This document shows positions 7,867 through 14,688 of a stretch of DNA of 33,613 nt, piece by piece; the first letter of the stretch is position 1; each line of letters begins with the position of its first letter. Under the pieces are notes generated by a model. The model did not search any database. It saw only the letters and a program-made list of their open reading frames with translations, and was not told where the DNA came from. Position numbers and translations under genes: made by a program. Origin of the DNA: Bacilli bacterium (GTDB lineage: Bacteria > Bacillota_I > Bacilli_A > RF39 > UBA660); assembly GCA_028699175.1 (NCBI GenBank), contig JAQVVC010000004.1:1-33613 (forward strand). The letters are read 5' to 3'.

Positions 7867-9190
7867 TAATATTCTCCTTTTTTTTGTACTTTAATATTAT
7901 ATCATATATTTCATTTTTTTGTTTATCAAAAATACTTTTTTTAATTCCTGGAATCCACAATATTTCGCCATTACTATCTTCTAATATTGGTTGAGAATTT
8001 CTCTCTTGCATTGATAATTTATTATCTATAAAAATTGAACTTATTTTTTTTGTACCATTAAGATTTTTAACTTTAATTTTATCACCATTTTTTCTATTTC
8101 TTATATATAATGGTAATTTAATTTCTTTGCTATTTAATCTTATCACAAAATTACTTTTTTCTTCATTATTTTTAATATTATAATATAAATATCCACTTGA
8201 TAATTCTAAATCATCTTCAAAAAGATAATTATAAGATAATAAATTTTTAGCATTAAAAATAAATTTTAATTTATTATAATTTTTATTTACTTTTAAATTT
8301 CTTGGTAAAATTACATAAGCATTTTTTTTATCACTATTAATTAATTTAAAAATTAATTCTATATGATTGTTATTAATATCAATAATATCTTTATCATATA
8401 TTTCTAATAGTATTTTTTGAAGCAACCTTTTTTTGAATATTTCATCTAACAAATTAAATTCTAATAAGTCTAAAATATTATTTAAGTATATTTTATTATA
8501 TATCATAATAGTTTCATTATTAAAATATTCTTCATATTTATTTATTTTTTGGTTAAATTCTAAAAATTTTAAATGAACTTTTGGATTTTCTTTTTTTAAT
8601 TCCGGCAATATATAGTGCCTGAAACGATTTCGTAAATATTTATCTTCTTCATTAGAAGAATCCAAAGCATACGATATTTTATTTAATCTTGCATAATTAA
8701 TAATATCTTCTTTTGTATTAAATATTAGTGGGCGTACCAATGTATAATCATCATATTTAGTACAAATATTAAATCCGGCATAGCCTTTAAAAGTAGACCC
8801 TCTTGTTAATCGCATTAAAATTGTTTCCATTAAATCATCACCATGATGAGCAGTAAGTAAATATTTCGCATTATATTTTTTAATTAAATTAGCAAAAAAA
8901 TTATATCTTATGACTCGAGCATTCATTTCTAAATTACCCATCGGATATTTTTTAATTGTTTTTAATTCGAATATTAAATTATTTGCTTCACAATATTTTT
9001 TTAATAAAAGCTCTTCTTGATCAGATTCTTTTCTTAATTTATGATTAACATGAGCTACAATTATATTTAAATTATTTTTTATTAATAAATCTAATAATAC
9101 CATTGAATCAGGTCCATAAGAACACGCAAAAATAACATAATCTTGATTATTAATATTTAAATTTTTTATTAAATTCATAGCATCTTTCAT
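7856..9190 (-). CDS. tilS: tRNA(Ile)-lysidine synthase TilS
   Basis: TilS converts C34 of the AUA-reading tRNA-Ile to lysidine, using ATP and lysine. The N-terminal PP-loop ATPase domain has ACSYGPDSMVLL, IVAHVNHKLR, YLLTAHHGDDLMETILMRL and RGSTFKGYAGF; the C-terminal part has the TilS substrate-binding region with IRNRKNGDKIK. The usual PP-loop motif is SGGxDS; here the first Gly is Tyr (SYGPDS). The frame extends upstream to a TTG at 9202, but the GGTGA ribosome site overlaps that codon and sits correctly for the ATG at 9190, giving 444 residues. Its 3' end overlaps ftsH by 11 bases. A consensus promoter lies just upstream, so tilS-ftsH is a separate transcript from rplM-rpsI. Confidence 0.94.
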   Translation of the reverse strand: MKDAMNLIKNLNINNQDYVIFACSYGPDSMVLLDLLIKNNLNIIVAHVNHKLRKESDQEELLLKKYCEANNLIFELKTIKKYPMGNLEMNARVIRYNFFANLIKKYNAKYLLTAHHGDDLMETILMRLTRGSTFKGYAGFNICTKYDDYTLVRPLIFNTKEDIINYARLNKISYALDSSNEEDKYLRNRFRHYILPELKKENPKVHLKFLEFNQKINKYEEYFNNETIMIYNKIYLNNILDLLEFNLLDEIFKKRLLQKILLEIYDKDIIDINNNHIELIFKLINSDKKNAYVILPRNLKVNKNYNKLKFIFNAKNLLSYNYLFEDDLELSSGYLYYNIKNNEEKSNFVIRLNSKEIKLPLYIRNRKNGDKIKVKNLNGTKKISSIFIDNKLSMQERNSQPILEDSNGEILWIPGIKKSIFDKQKNEIYDIILKYKKKENINEE

Positions 9191-9212
9191 TAGATTCACC
9201 AACTTATCAAAT

Positions 9213-9241
9213 AGTATATAATTTTTGTCTTTTTATTTCAA
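9213..9241 (-). promoter_or_regulatory. Promoter of tilS-ftsH
   Basis: On the minus strand TTGAAA (rc 9236-9241) and TATACT (rc 9213-9218) are separated by exactly 17 bases. Transcription would start near 9206, only about 16 bases before the tilS ATG at 9190, and this places the GGTGA ribosome site at the very 5' end. Confidence 0.75.
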
Positions 9242-9325
9242 CAGGAAATCATCTCGGATAATTATTTATATTTCTTGATATTTTCTATATTAATTTTTTC
9301 TATTTTTATCTTATATCACTTATTA

Positions 9326-9357
9326 TAAAAAATCTCGTAAATAATATATTTACGAGT
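9326..9357 (-). terminator. Intrinsic terminator after rpsI
   Basis: CTCGTAAA (9334-9341) pairs perfectly with TTTACGAG (9349-9356) around a 7-base loop. Read on the minus strand the stem is followed by a T-rich tract (9333 down to 9327). It starts about 10 bases after the rpsI stop and separates the ribosomal transcript from tilS. Confidence 0.85.
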
Positions 9358-9366
9358 TTTAGTATC

Positions 9367-9783
9367 CTATCTTTTACTAAATTGAGGTGCTTTACGAGCT
9401 TTTTTAAGACCATACTTTTTACGCTCTTTAACACGTGGATCACGAGTAATCATACCTTCAATTTTTAGTATTTTACGAAAAGCATCATCTCTTGTCTGAT
9501 CAGCATCCTTGTCATATTCAAGTAAACATTTGGTAATTCCTAATCTAATAGCTCCAGCTTGACCTCTAAATCCGCCACCCTTGACTTTAATAATAAAATC
9601 AAAGGTTTTCTCAGTATTAGTAAGTGCTAATGGTTGTTTTAAATCCATAACTAAAGTTGCAAAAGGCATATATTCATTAACGTCTTTGCCATTAATAATA
9701 ATATTTCCTTTTCCAGGATTCATTTTTACTTGAGCAATTGACTCTTTTCTTCTGCCAGTAGCAGTAATTTCATTTTTTTTCAT
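9367..9783 (-). CDS. rpsI: 30S ribosomal protein S9
   Basis: This 138-residue protein has the S9 features: ATGRRKESIAQV at the N-terminus, GKGNIIINGKDVNEYMP, GGGFRGQAGAIRLGITKCLL in the middle and a basic C-terminal tail ending in SKR, which contacts the P-site tRNA. Length is close to the usual 130. It follows rplM by 8 bases with a GGAG ribosome site, the universal bacterial order, and is closed by a strong terminator. Confidence 0.98.
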   Translation of the reverse strand: MKKNEITATGRRKESIAQVKMNPGKGNIIINGKDVNEYMPFATLVMDLKQPLALTNTEKTFDFIIKVKGGGFRGQAGAIRLGITKCLLEYDKDADQTRDDAFRKILKIEGMITRDPRVKERKKYGLKKARKAPQFSKR

Positions 9784-9792
9784 ATTTTTCTC

Positions 9793-10224
9793 CTAATCAA
9801 TTGTTATTTCAGTTGGCATTTGAGCTTGATGTTTATGGTCAGCCCCAGCATATACAAATAATTTCTTGTACATTTGTCTACCTAAACGTCCTTTAGGAAG
9901 CATGCCTTTAACAGCTCTTTCTACCATTTCAACTGGATAACTTTCTATCATAGTTTTTGCATTACGTTCTCTTAATCCTCCAGGGTATCCTGAATGGTTG
10001 TAATACATTTTGTTGTTAATTTTATTACCTGTTAATTTAACTTTATCAGCATTAACAATGATAATGAAATCGCCACCATCAATGTGGGGAGTATAGGTAG
10101 GTTTATGTTTTCCTCTTAATATGTGTGCAACTTTTGTAGCCATTCTACCTAAAGGAAGCCCATTAGCATCTATTAAATACCACTTACGATCAACAGCTTC
10201 TTTTTTTTGCATAAATGTTTTCAT
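9793..10224 (-). CDS. rplM: 50S ribosomal protein L13
   Basis: This 143-residue protein has the typical L13 sequence: KWYLIDANGLPLGRMATKVAHILRGKHKPTYTPHIDGGD, then VVNADKVKLTGNK-like text, HSGYPGGLRERNAKTMIESYP and the GMLPKGRLGRQMYKKLFVY block. L13 is an early-assembly protein of the large subunit. It is the first gene of the rplM-rpsI operon and is preceded by a consensus promoter and a structured leader that probably gives autoregulation. The ribosome site is GGAAGG. Confidence 0.98.
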   Translation of the reverse strand: MKTFMQKKEAVDRKWYLIDANGLPLGRMATKVAHILRGKHKPTYTPHIDGGDFIIIVNADKVKLTGNKINNKMYYNHSGYPGGLRERNAKTMIESYPVEMVERAVKGMLPKGRLGRQMYKKLFVYAGADHKHQAQMPTEITID

Positions 10225-10299
10225 TTCAATATTTCCTTCCTATACTATTCTCTATATGATTTCCCAGGTCATAAAAGAAAAAAGTATAAAATGTACCGC
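10225..10299 (-). promoter_or_regulatory. Candidate L13 leader RNA (ribosomal protein autoregulation)
   Basis: The 75-base leader between the promoter and rplM is compact and foldable. Read on the minus strand, TATACT (10288-10283) pairs with AGTATA (10246-10241), and GT and AT pairs extend the helix toward the GGAAGG ribosome site. Inside lies a small hairpin, ATGA (10272-10269) with TCAT (10259-10256), whose loop has the CCTGGG sequence. A ribosome-site-proximal closing helix fits the Firmicute L13 leader class, in which L13 is thought to bind its own mRNA. Assignment rests on position and fold; I could not run a covariance search. Confidence 0.65.
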
Positions 10300-10304
10300 T
10301 TTAA

Positions 10305-10333
10305 ATTATATGAAATTAATTATTAAAAGTCAA
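10305..10333 (-). promoter_or_regulatory. Promoter of rplM-rpsI
   Basis: On the minus strand TTGACT (rc 10328-10333) and a perfect TATAAT (rc 10305-10310) are separated by exactly 17 bases. This is one of the best sigma-A type promoters in the window, as expected for ribosomal protein genes. Confidence 0.88.
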
Positions 10334-10358
10334 CCTTAACTTACTAAAATTTGGATAC

Positions 10359-12119
10359 TTACTCTTTTTTTAACTTATATATTGCAATTATATTATCAAA
10401 ATAATATAATTCTTCATATTTATTTGTTTTATAATTATTTAAATTATAATTATCTTTATTATAACGAAGATCCAATACTACATAATCGGTTTCTTTATTA
10501 GTATAATCATAATCGTATAGTTCATCTATATACCATAAATTAGCCACGAAAAAAGTTGTAGCTTTAACACTCATATTATCTGGAATCAATTTTAAACCTT
10601 CATTTATTATTTTTGTTTGTTCTATATTATTAATATAAGATTGAATTATTGTAAATTTTGAAAAATAAGTTGCTGAAAAAAATATTAAAGAGGATGATAC
10701 TCCACATATTAAAAGATTTTTAACCACTTTTTTAGGTAAATTTTTAATATTAATTATTGCAAGATAAAACAGAAAAGCAACGCTACCATAAGTGTATTGA
10801 AAGCCAATATCATATTGATAAACATAATTTGTCATGAGATTTATTAACACAAGCGGTAGTAATAAAATAAGCCCTGATGGTTTTTTTATAGCAAGAGGCA
10901 ACATTGCCATAGGGACAAATATATAAATAATGAAAATTAATTTTTCTATATTCATTAATTGATAAAATAAATAAGCAGGATTTTTAATGATATTAATTAT
11001 AACAAAAACAAGACTGTTTTCCCCATTAAAAAGAAAATTCTCATAACGGTAGGTCATTATTCCTTCACCATATATTTGCATTAAAGTAGTTACCAAAGCA
11101 AAATATATTATTGAAGCAATTATTAAATACCATCCTTTGATATTTTTCCTTTTAGAAAATAATAAATATAAACCTATAATTCCTACGTATATAGCAGCAT
11201 CTTCTTTAACCAACATAACTAATAAAGCAAATAAAGCGGTTAATTTAGAATTACCTTTTTCAATAAAATAAAATAAATATAATATTAAAACGGTCAGGAT
11301 TTTATTTTCATGAAAATAATAGAAGTTTCCACCTATAAGAGCTGGCATTAATATATAAATAATGGATAATGCTATTATTATCTTATTACTATAGTTATAA
11401 TGTTTACAAAGTTTATAAATAGGAATAAGCCCTAATGCTATTACTACTGCTTGCATAATAAGAAGTGTTACTGGATTAGAATAAATTATATAAAATGGCA
11501 AAAAAATGTATAGAATCGGTGAAAAATGAACTGCAAAATGAGATAATAACTTACTTCTTTCAATAGTAGTATAGGGAATTAATGTTTCGTTCATATAATG
11601 AAACATTTGCGAAAAAATCGCAAAATCATAACTAGGTGTTAAATGAGAAAGATAATAAAGGATTGTTAAAGAAGAGATAAATACTACAAAAAATATGCCT
11701 AAACCTATACATATTATGATGGTTGTTTTTCTATTAATGAAAAAACTTTTAATTTTATTACTATAATAATAAATAAGGACTCCCATCATTATGGAGGAAA
11801 TAAGGGCATAATAAAAATTTACTGCAACTGCATTTGTAACGATAAATAATGATAAACACGTACAAATTAATATATAAGGCTCCCATACTTTATATAACTT
11901 ATTTTTAGAAAATAAACATAATAATAAAAACACTAATATAATTATTAAAAGATGCAGTAAAAAAGAAATAGAATTAAAAAATGCACTAGTATAAAAATAA
12001 TTTTTAAAAAACAATATTTCTATTAATGATACAAAGATAAGAGAGATTAATAATTTAGTAATTATTGAATATGTATTTTGTTTTTTTATTATATTAATTA
12101 TTTTTTTAGACTTTTTCAT
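10359..12119 (-). CDS. DUF2079 polytopic membrane protein
   Basis: This 586-residue protein has about 13 hydrophobic segments and a soluble C-terminal tail. Family marks of DUF2079 are present: a YDFAIFSQMFHYM stretch (Tyr-Asp then Phe-Gln/Met motif) near residue 178, HFAVHFSPILYIFLPFY, LGLIPIYKLCKHY, the FYYFHENKILTVLILYLFYF stretch with conserved Phe-His-Glu and LVKEDAAIYVGIIGLYLLF. The fold is related to GT-C membrane glycosyltransferases, so a lipid-linked sugar donor is a reasonable guess, but no function is established. It lies 24 bases after gltX with an AGAGG ribosome site and is therefore probably transcribed with it. No clear terminator follows; the rplM promoter begins just after the stop. 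Confidence 0.85.
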   Translation of the reverse strand: MKKSKKIINIIKKQNTYSIITKLLISLIFVSLIEILFFKNYFYTSAFFNSISFLLHLLIIILVFLLLCLFSKNKLYKVWEPYILICTCLSLFIVTNAVAVNFYYALISSIMMGVLIYYYSNKIKSFFINRKTTIIICIGLGIFFVVFISSLTILYYLSHLTPSYDFAIFSQMFHYMNETLIPYTTIERSKLLSHFAVHFSPILYIFLPFYIIYSNPVTLLIMQAVVIALGLIPIYKLCKHYNYSNKIIIALSIIYILMPALIGGNFYYFHENKILTVLILYLFYFIEKGNSKLTALFALLVMLVKEDAAIYVGIIGLYLLFSKRKNIKGWYLIIASIIYFALVTTLMQIYGEGIMTYRYENFLFNGENSLVFVIINIIKNPAYLFYQLMNIEKLIFIIYIFVPMAMLPLAIKKPSGLILLLPLVLINLMTNYVYQYDIGFQYTYGSVAFLFYLAIINIKNLPKKVVKNLLICGVSSSLIFFSATYFSKFTIIQSYINNIEQTKIINEGLKLIPDNMSVKATTFFVANLWYIDELYDYDYTNKETDYVVLDLRYNKDNYNLNNYKTNKYEELYYFDNIIAIYKLKKE

Positions 12120-12143
12120 AATTACCTCTGATTATTTTTAATT

Positions 12144-13793
12144 TTATCCACATATTTTTTTAAATCTTTGAGTTATTTTTTCTTCACCTAATAATTTCAT
12201 TATTTGAAATAAATCTGGTGAGACATCTTTTGTAGTTAAAGCTATTCTTAAAATATTACTAATATCTGCTACACTACCCTTGTAATTATTTGGATTTTCT
12301 TTATATAGTCTCATGTCAGGTGCATATCCTACTTCTTCACTTAGTTTTTTAATTTTACTAAACCAATTCTCTTTATCATCATTGTAATCATAGTATTTAT
12401 TAATATATATGTTAATAATTTGTTTATAATTCTCCAAGTTATTAACTTTGACAAAATTAATTATTTTATTGTCATATAATTCATCATACATATACCAAAT
12501 ATTTTCTTTAACTTCAGACCATGATGCAAAATCTTTTCGAGGTTTTTTTTGTTCTCTTTCAATATTTAGAATCTTAATTGAATAATCAGGATATTTTTTT
12601 AATAAATCATGTAATTCTTTATCATAAATAGATGACCATACCAAAATATTATCATAAACTTCATTAGCAGTTAATCTAGAAATATAATTTTTCGAAATAT
12701 TTAATAATTTTTCTAAATCAAACAAAGAACCACTTGCTGACATTTTTTTGAAATCAAACGCAAATTCTTCTATTCCTTTATCCAAATTTTGATTTAACCA
12801 TTCTTCAAAATTAGAGTTTGCAGTTGTCATTAAATAAAGTTCGACAGCTTTAATAGGGATTCCTTTTTCATGATAATAACTAAGAGCAGCTTCAGGGTCT
12901 TTTCTTTTAGATAATTTTCTAATTGAATCCCCGTCTTTTTTATTAACGGGAGCTAAATGGCAATATTTAGGGAGTTCAAAATTTAATAAATCAAATAATT
13001 GTTTATGAATTGGAAATGAACTTAACCATTCATCGCCTCTTAATATATGTGTTGATCTCATTAAATGATCATCGATAGCATGAGCAAAATGGTATGTTGG
13101 GATACCGTCTGATTTAAGTAAAATAATATCTAAATCATTTTCCGGAAAATCGATTTTACCTTTAATTAAATCTTGGCAACTAATTTTTTTATGAAAGTTT
13201 CCTGGTGATTTTAATCTTAAAACAAAAGGAATACCTTGATTTACTTTTTGTTCTATATCTTCATATGATAAATATTTACATTTAGCATATCTTCCATAAT
13301 AACCCAATCTTTCTTTTTTAGTTTCCTGATTAATTCTAATTTGATTTAAATCTTCTTCACTACAAAAACAAGGATATGCTAGGTTTTTTTCAATTAAACT
13401 TTTGGCAAATGTTTGATATATTTCTTTTCTCTTACTTTGTAAATATGGTCCATAATTTCCTTTATCTTCATTTTCATTTATTCTTCCCTCTTTAATTTCA
13501 ATGTTAAAATTTGCCAAATCATTTATTATACCTTGTATCCCTTTATCAACACTTCTTTTTAAATCCGTATCTTCAATTCTTAAAAAAAATACTCCGTGGG
13601 TATCTTCAGCTATTTTTTTAGCAATAAAAGCAGTTCTTAAACTTCCCATATGAACAAAACCAGTTGGAGAAGGAGCAAATCTAGTTACTACAGCATTAGA
13701 AGGCAAATCTCTTTTAGGATATTTTTCTTCATAATAATTAATGTTTTTATTAATATTTGGATATAACATAACCGCTAATTTTTTATAATCCAT
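12144..13793 (-). CDS. gltX: Glutamyl-tRNA synthetase
   Basis: This class I synthetase charges tRNA-Glu. The HIGH-equivalent is RFAPSPTGFVHMGSLRTA and the KMSKS-equivalent is KLSKR. The insertion domain has the zinc-type signature CFC followed by YAKC, and other family stretches are FLRIEDTD, YQSKR-like LQSKRKEIY and ILRGDEWLSS. The protein is about 549 residues with an N-terminal extension of some 40 residues before the catalytic core, a longer type known in Clostridia and relatives; the usual size is 470-490. The frame opens at an ATG at 13811 without a ribosome site, while the ATG at 13793 has AGAAGG 7 bases upstream, so I use the latter. It precedes the DUF2079 gene by 24 bases. GltX can glutamylate tRNA-Gln in organisms with GatCAB; no glnS is visible here. 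Confidence 0.95.
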   Translation of the reverse strand: MDYKKLAVMLYPNINKNINYYEEKYPKRDLPSNAVVTRFAPSPTGFVHMGSLRTAFIAKKIAEDTHGVFFLRIEDTDLKRSVDKGIQGIINDLANFNIEIKEGRINENEDKGNYGPYLQSKRKEIYQTFAKSLIEKNLAYPCFCSEEDLNQIRINQETKKERLGYYGRYAKCKYLSYEDIEQKVNQGIPFVLRLKSPGNFHKKISCQDLIKGKIDFPENDLDIILLKSDGIPTYHFAHAIDDHLMRSTHILRGDEWLSSFPIHKQLFDLLNFELPKYCHLAPVNKKDGDSIRKLSKRKDPEAALSYYHEKGIPIKAVELYLMTTANSNFEEWLNQNLDKGIEEFAFDFKKMSASGSLFDLEKLLNISKNYISRLTANEVYDNILVWSSIYDKELHDLLKKYPDYSIKILNIEREQKKPRKDFASWSEVKENIWYMYDELYDNKIINFVKVNNLENYKQIINIYINKYYDYNDDKENWFSKIKKLSEEVGYAPDMRLYKENPNNYKGSVADISNILRIALTTKDVSPDLFQIMKLLGEEKITQRFKKICG

Positions 13794-13818
13794 TTTTATG
13801 CCTTCTTTCATATTAATT

Positions 13819-13827
13819 AATATATCA
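13819..13827 (-). promoter_or_regulatory. Possible extended -10 promoter of gltX
   Basis: On the minus strand TGA-TATATT (rc 13819-13827) lies between the hsp20 terminator and the gltX start and would give a leader of about 20 bases. No convincing -35 element is seen. Confidence 0.35.
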
Positions 13828-13857
13828 TAATTTGCATTTATTTAAAATAGATTTGCC

Positions 13858-13885
13858 ATAAAAAAACAACGATTATAACGTTGTT
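13858..13885 (-). terminator. Intrinsic terminator after hsp20
   Basis: AACAACG (13865-13871) pairs perfectly with CGTTGTT (13879-13885) around a 7-base loop, followed on the minus strand by a T-run (13864 down to 13860). It closes the hsp20 transcript about 13 bases after its stop. Confidence 0.88.
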
Positions 13886-13898
13886 TTAAGTTTTTTCT

Positions 13899-14291
13899 TT
13901 ATTTTATTTCAATGGTTTTCTTTAATTCTTCTTGGTCTTTTTTAGGAACTGTAATTAATAATGTGCCATTATCAAATTTTGCATTTACTTTATCTTCATC
14001 TACTTCTCCTAATGAAAATGTTCTTGAATATTCACCATAACTTCTTTCTCTTCTGATGTAATTTTTATCTTCTTCTTTTTCTTCTTTAGTTTTTGATGCT
14101 TTGATTGTTAAATAATTATTTTTTAATTCAATATTAATGTCTTCTTTATCGAATCCGGGAATATCCATTTCAATATGATACATATTATCCTTTTCATAAA
14201 TATCACATTTCATATCGTTCCTTTTTGATGAAGTAATAAAAAAGTCATCAAAATCATCATTAAAGAAAAAACTTCTTGGAATTAAATTCAT
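13899..14291 (-). CDS. hsp20: Small heat shock protein, Hsp20/alpha-crystallin family
   Basis: This 130-residue protein holds an alpha-crystallin domain: CDIYEKDNMYHIEMDIPGFDKEDINIEL, then TIKASK, then RRERSYGEYSRTFSL, then the conserved AKFDNGTLLITVPK (A-x-x-x-n-G-v-L motif). Hsp20 proteins are ATP-independent holdases that keep unfolded proteins soluble for DnaK/ClpB. The N-terminal arm is short and rich in Phe and Asp (FFFNDDFDDFF). A possible ATG exists at 14309, but AAGGAAGTGG sits properly before the ATG at 14291. It is a single-gene transcript with a CIRCE operator overlapping the promoter and a terminator after it. Confidence 0.95.
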   Translation of the reverse strand: MNLIPRSFFFNDDFDDFFITSSKRNDMKCDIYEKDNMYHIEMDIPGFDKEDINIELKNNYLTIKASKTKEEKEEDKNYIRRERSYGEYSRTFSLGEVDEDKVNAKFDNGTLLITVPKKDQEELKKTIEIK

Positions 14292-14315
14292 TAATCCACT
14301 TCCTTTCATAATCTT

Positions 14316-14343
14316 ATTATATCATATTTTTAGCACTTGTCAA
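14316..14343 (-). promoter_or_regulatory. Promoter of hsp20
   Basis: On the minus strand a perfect TTGACA (rc 14338-14343) and a perfect TATAAT (rc 14316-14321) are spaced by 16 bases. The -35 and the following spacer are covered by the CIRCE repeat, so bound repressor would block polymerase. Confidence 0.85.
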
Positions 14344-14356
14344 CCATAAGTGCTAA
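14330..14356. promoter_or_regulatory. CIRCE operator (HrcA binding site) upstream of hsp20
   Basis: The inverted repeat is TTAGCACTT (14330-14338), a 9-base spacer and AAGTGCTAA (14348-14356). It matches the CIRCE consensus TTAGCACTC-N9-GAGTGCTAA except for a symmetric change in the last base of each arm, which preserves the perfect 9-base dyad. CIRCE is the operator of the heat-shock repressor HrcA, which needs GroEL for folding. hrcA itself is not in the window. Confidence 0.93.
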
Positions 14357-14366
14357 AAGTTGACAA

Positions 14367-14400
14367 AATATTTAACCTAATTTTAATTAGGTTAAATATT
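14367..14400 (-). terminator. Long perfect palindrome, probable terminator of the three-gene operon
   Basis: A 15-base arm (14367-14381) is perfectly complementary to 14386-14400 around a 4-base TTTA loop. The stop of the last operon gene (14392-14394) is inside one arm. On the minus strand the stem is followed by only a short TTTTG, so termination may be weaker than at the other sites. It sits just upstream of the CIRCE element. Confidence 0.65.
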
Positions 14401-14688
14401 AAAGTTAGTTAAATCATCTATTGTATTATTAAAAATATATAATAAAAGTTCTTTATCAATTTTAATTAGCTCTTGTTCTAAAGTATGGACGGTTCTAAAA
14501 CATAAATCAGGTCGAAAGGTTATGACATTTAATAAATTAGCAACTCCTAATTCTTTTAAATATGTTAAAACTTCTATGACATTATTTCTCATTACTTCAA
14601 AGTTTAAAATTACATCAGGTTTCAAATTTTGCTTTAATAAACTGATGTCTTCTTCGGTAATGTCAAACTGCTCTAAATAATTCATCAT
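14392..14688 (-). CDS. Unrecognised helical protein, last gene of the three-gene operon
   Basis: I do not recognise this protein of about 98 residues. It is predicted all-helical. The segment YLKELGVANLLNVITFRPDLCFRTVHTL has an Lx-x-LG-x-x-x-x-x-x-I-x-x-x-P-x-L rhythm that resembles the mTERF-type helical repeat and also the C-terminal half of the preceding gene; this is a visual similarity only. The frame is open from a TTG at 14715, but no ribosome site serves it; AGAAGG lies directly before tandem ATG codons at 14688 and 14685, and I give the first. The gene overlaps the upstream gene by about 26 bases, so translation is likely coupled. It ends in a 34-base palindrome that probably terminates the operon. 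Confidence 0.7.
   Translation of the reverse strand: MMNYLEQFDITEEDISLLKQNLKPDVILNFEVMRNNVIEVLTYLKELGVANLLNVITFRPDLCFRTVHTLEQELIKIDKELLLYIFNNTIDDLTNFNI

Noticed and set aside
9425..9445. A CACGTG core as a possible parS site
   Set aside because: It lies inside rpsI coding sequence and lacks the flanking TGTTTCA/TGAAACA arms. No full parS dyad was found in the window.
10121..10339. Plus-strand open frame over the rplM leader
   Set aside because: It runs against rplM, its leader and its consensus promoter.
14367..14400. Perfect palindrome as a regulator binding site for hsp20
   Set aside because: It contains the stop of the upstream operon and lies outside the hsp20 promoter; a terminator is simpler, although a weak T-run leaves some doubt.
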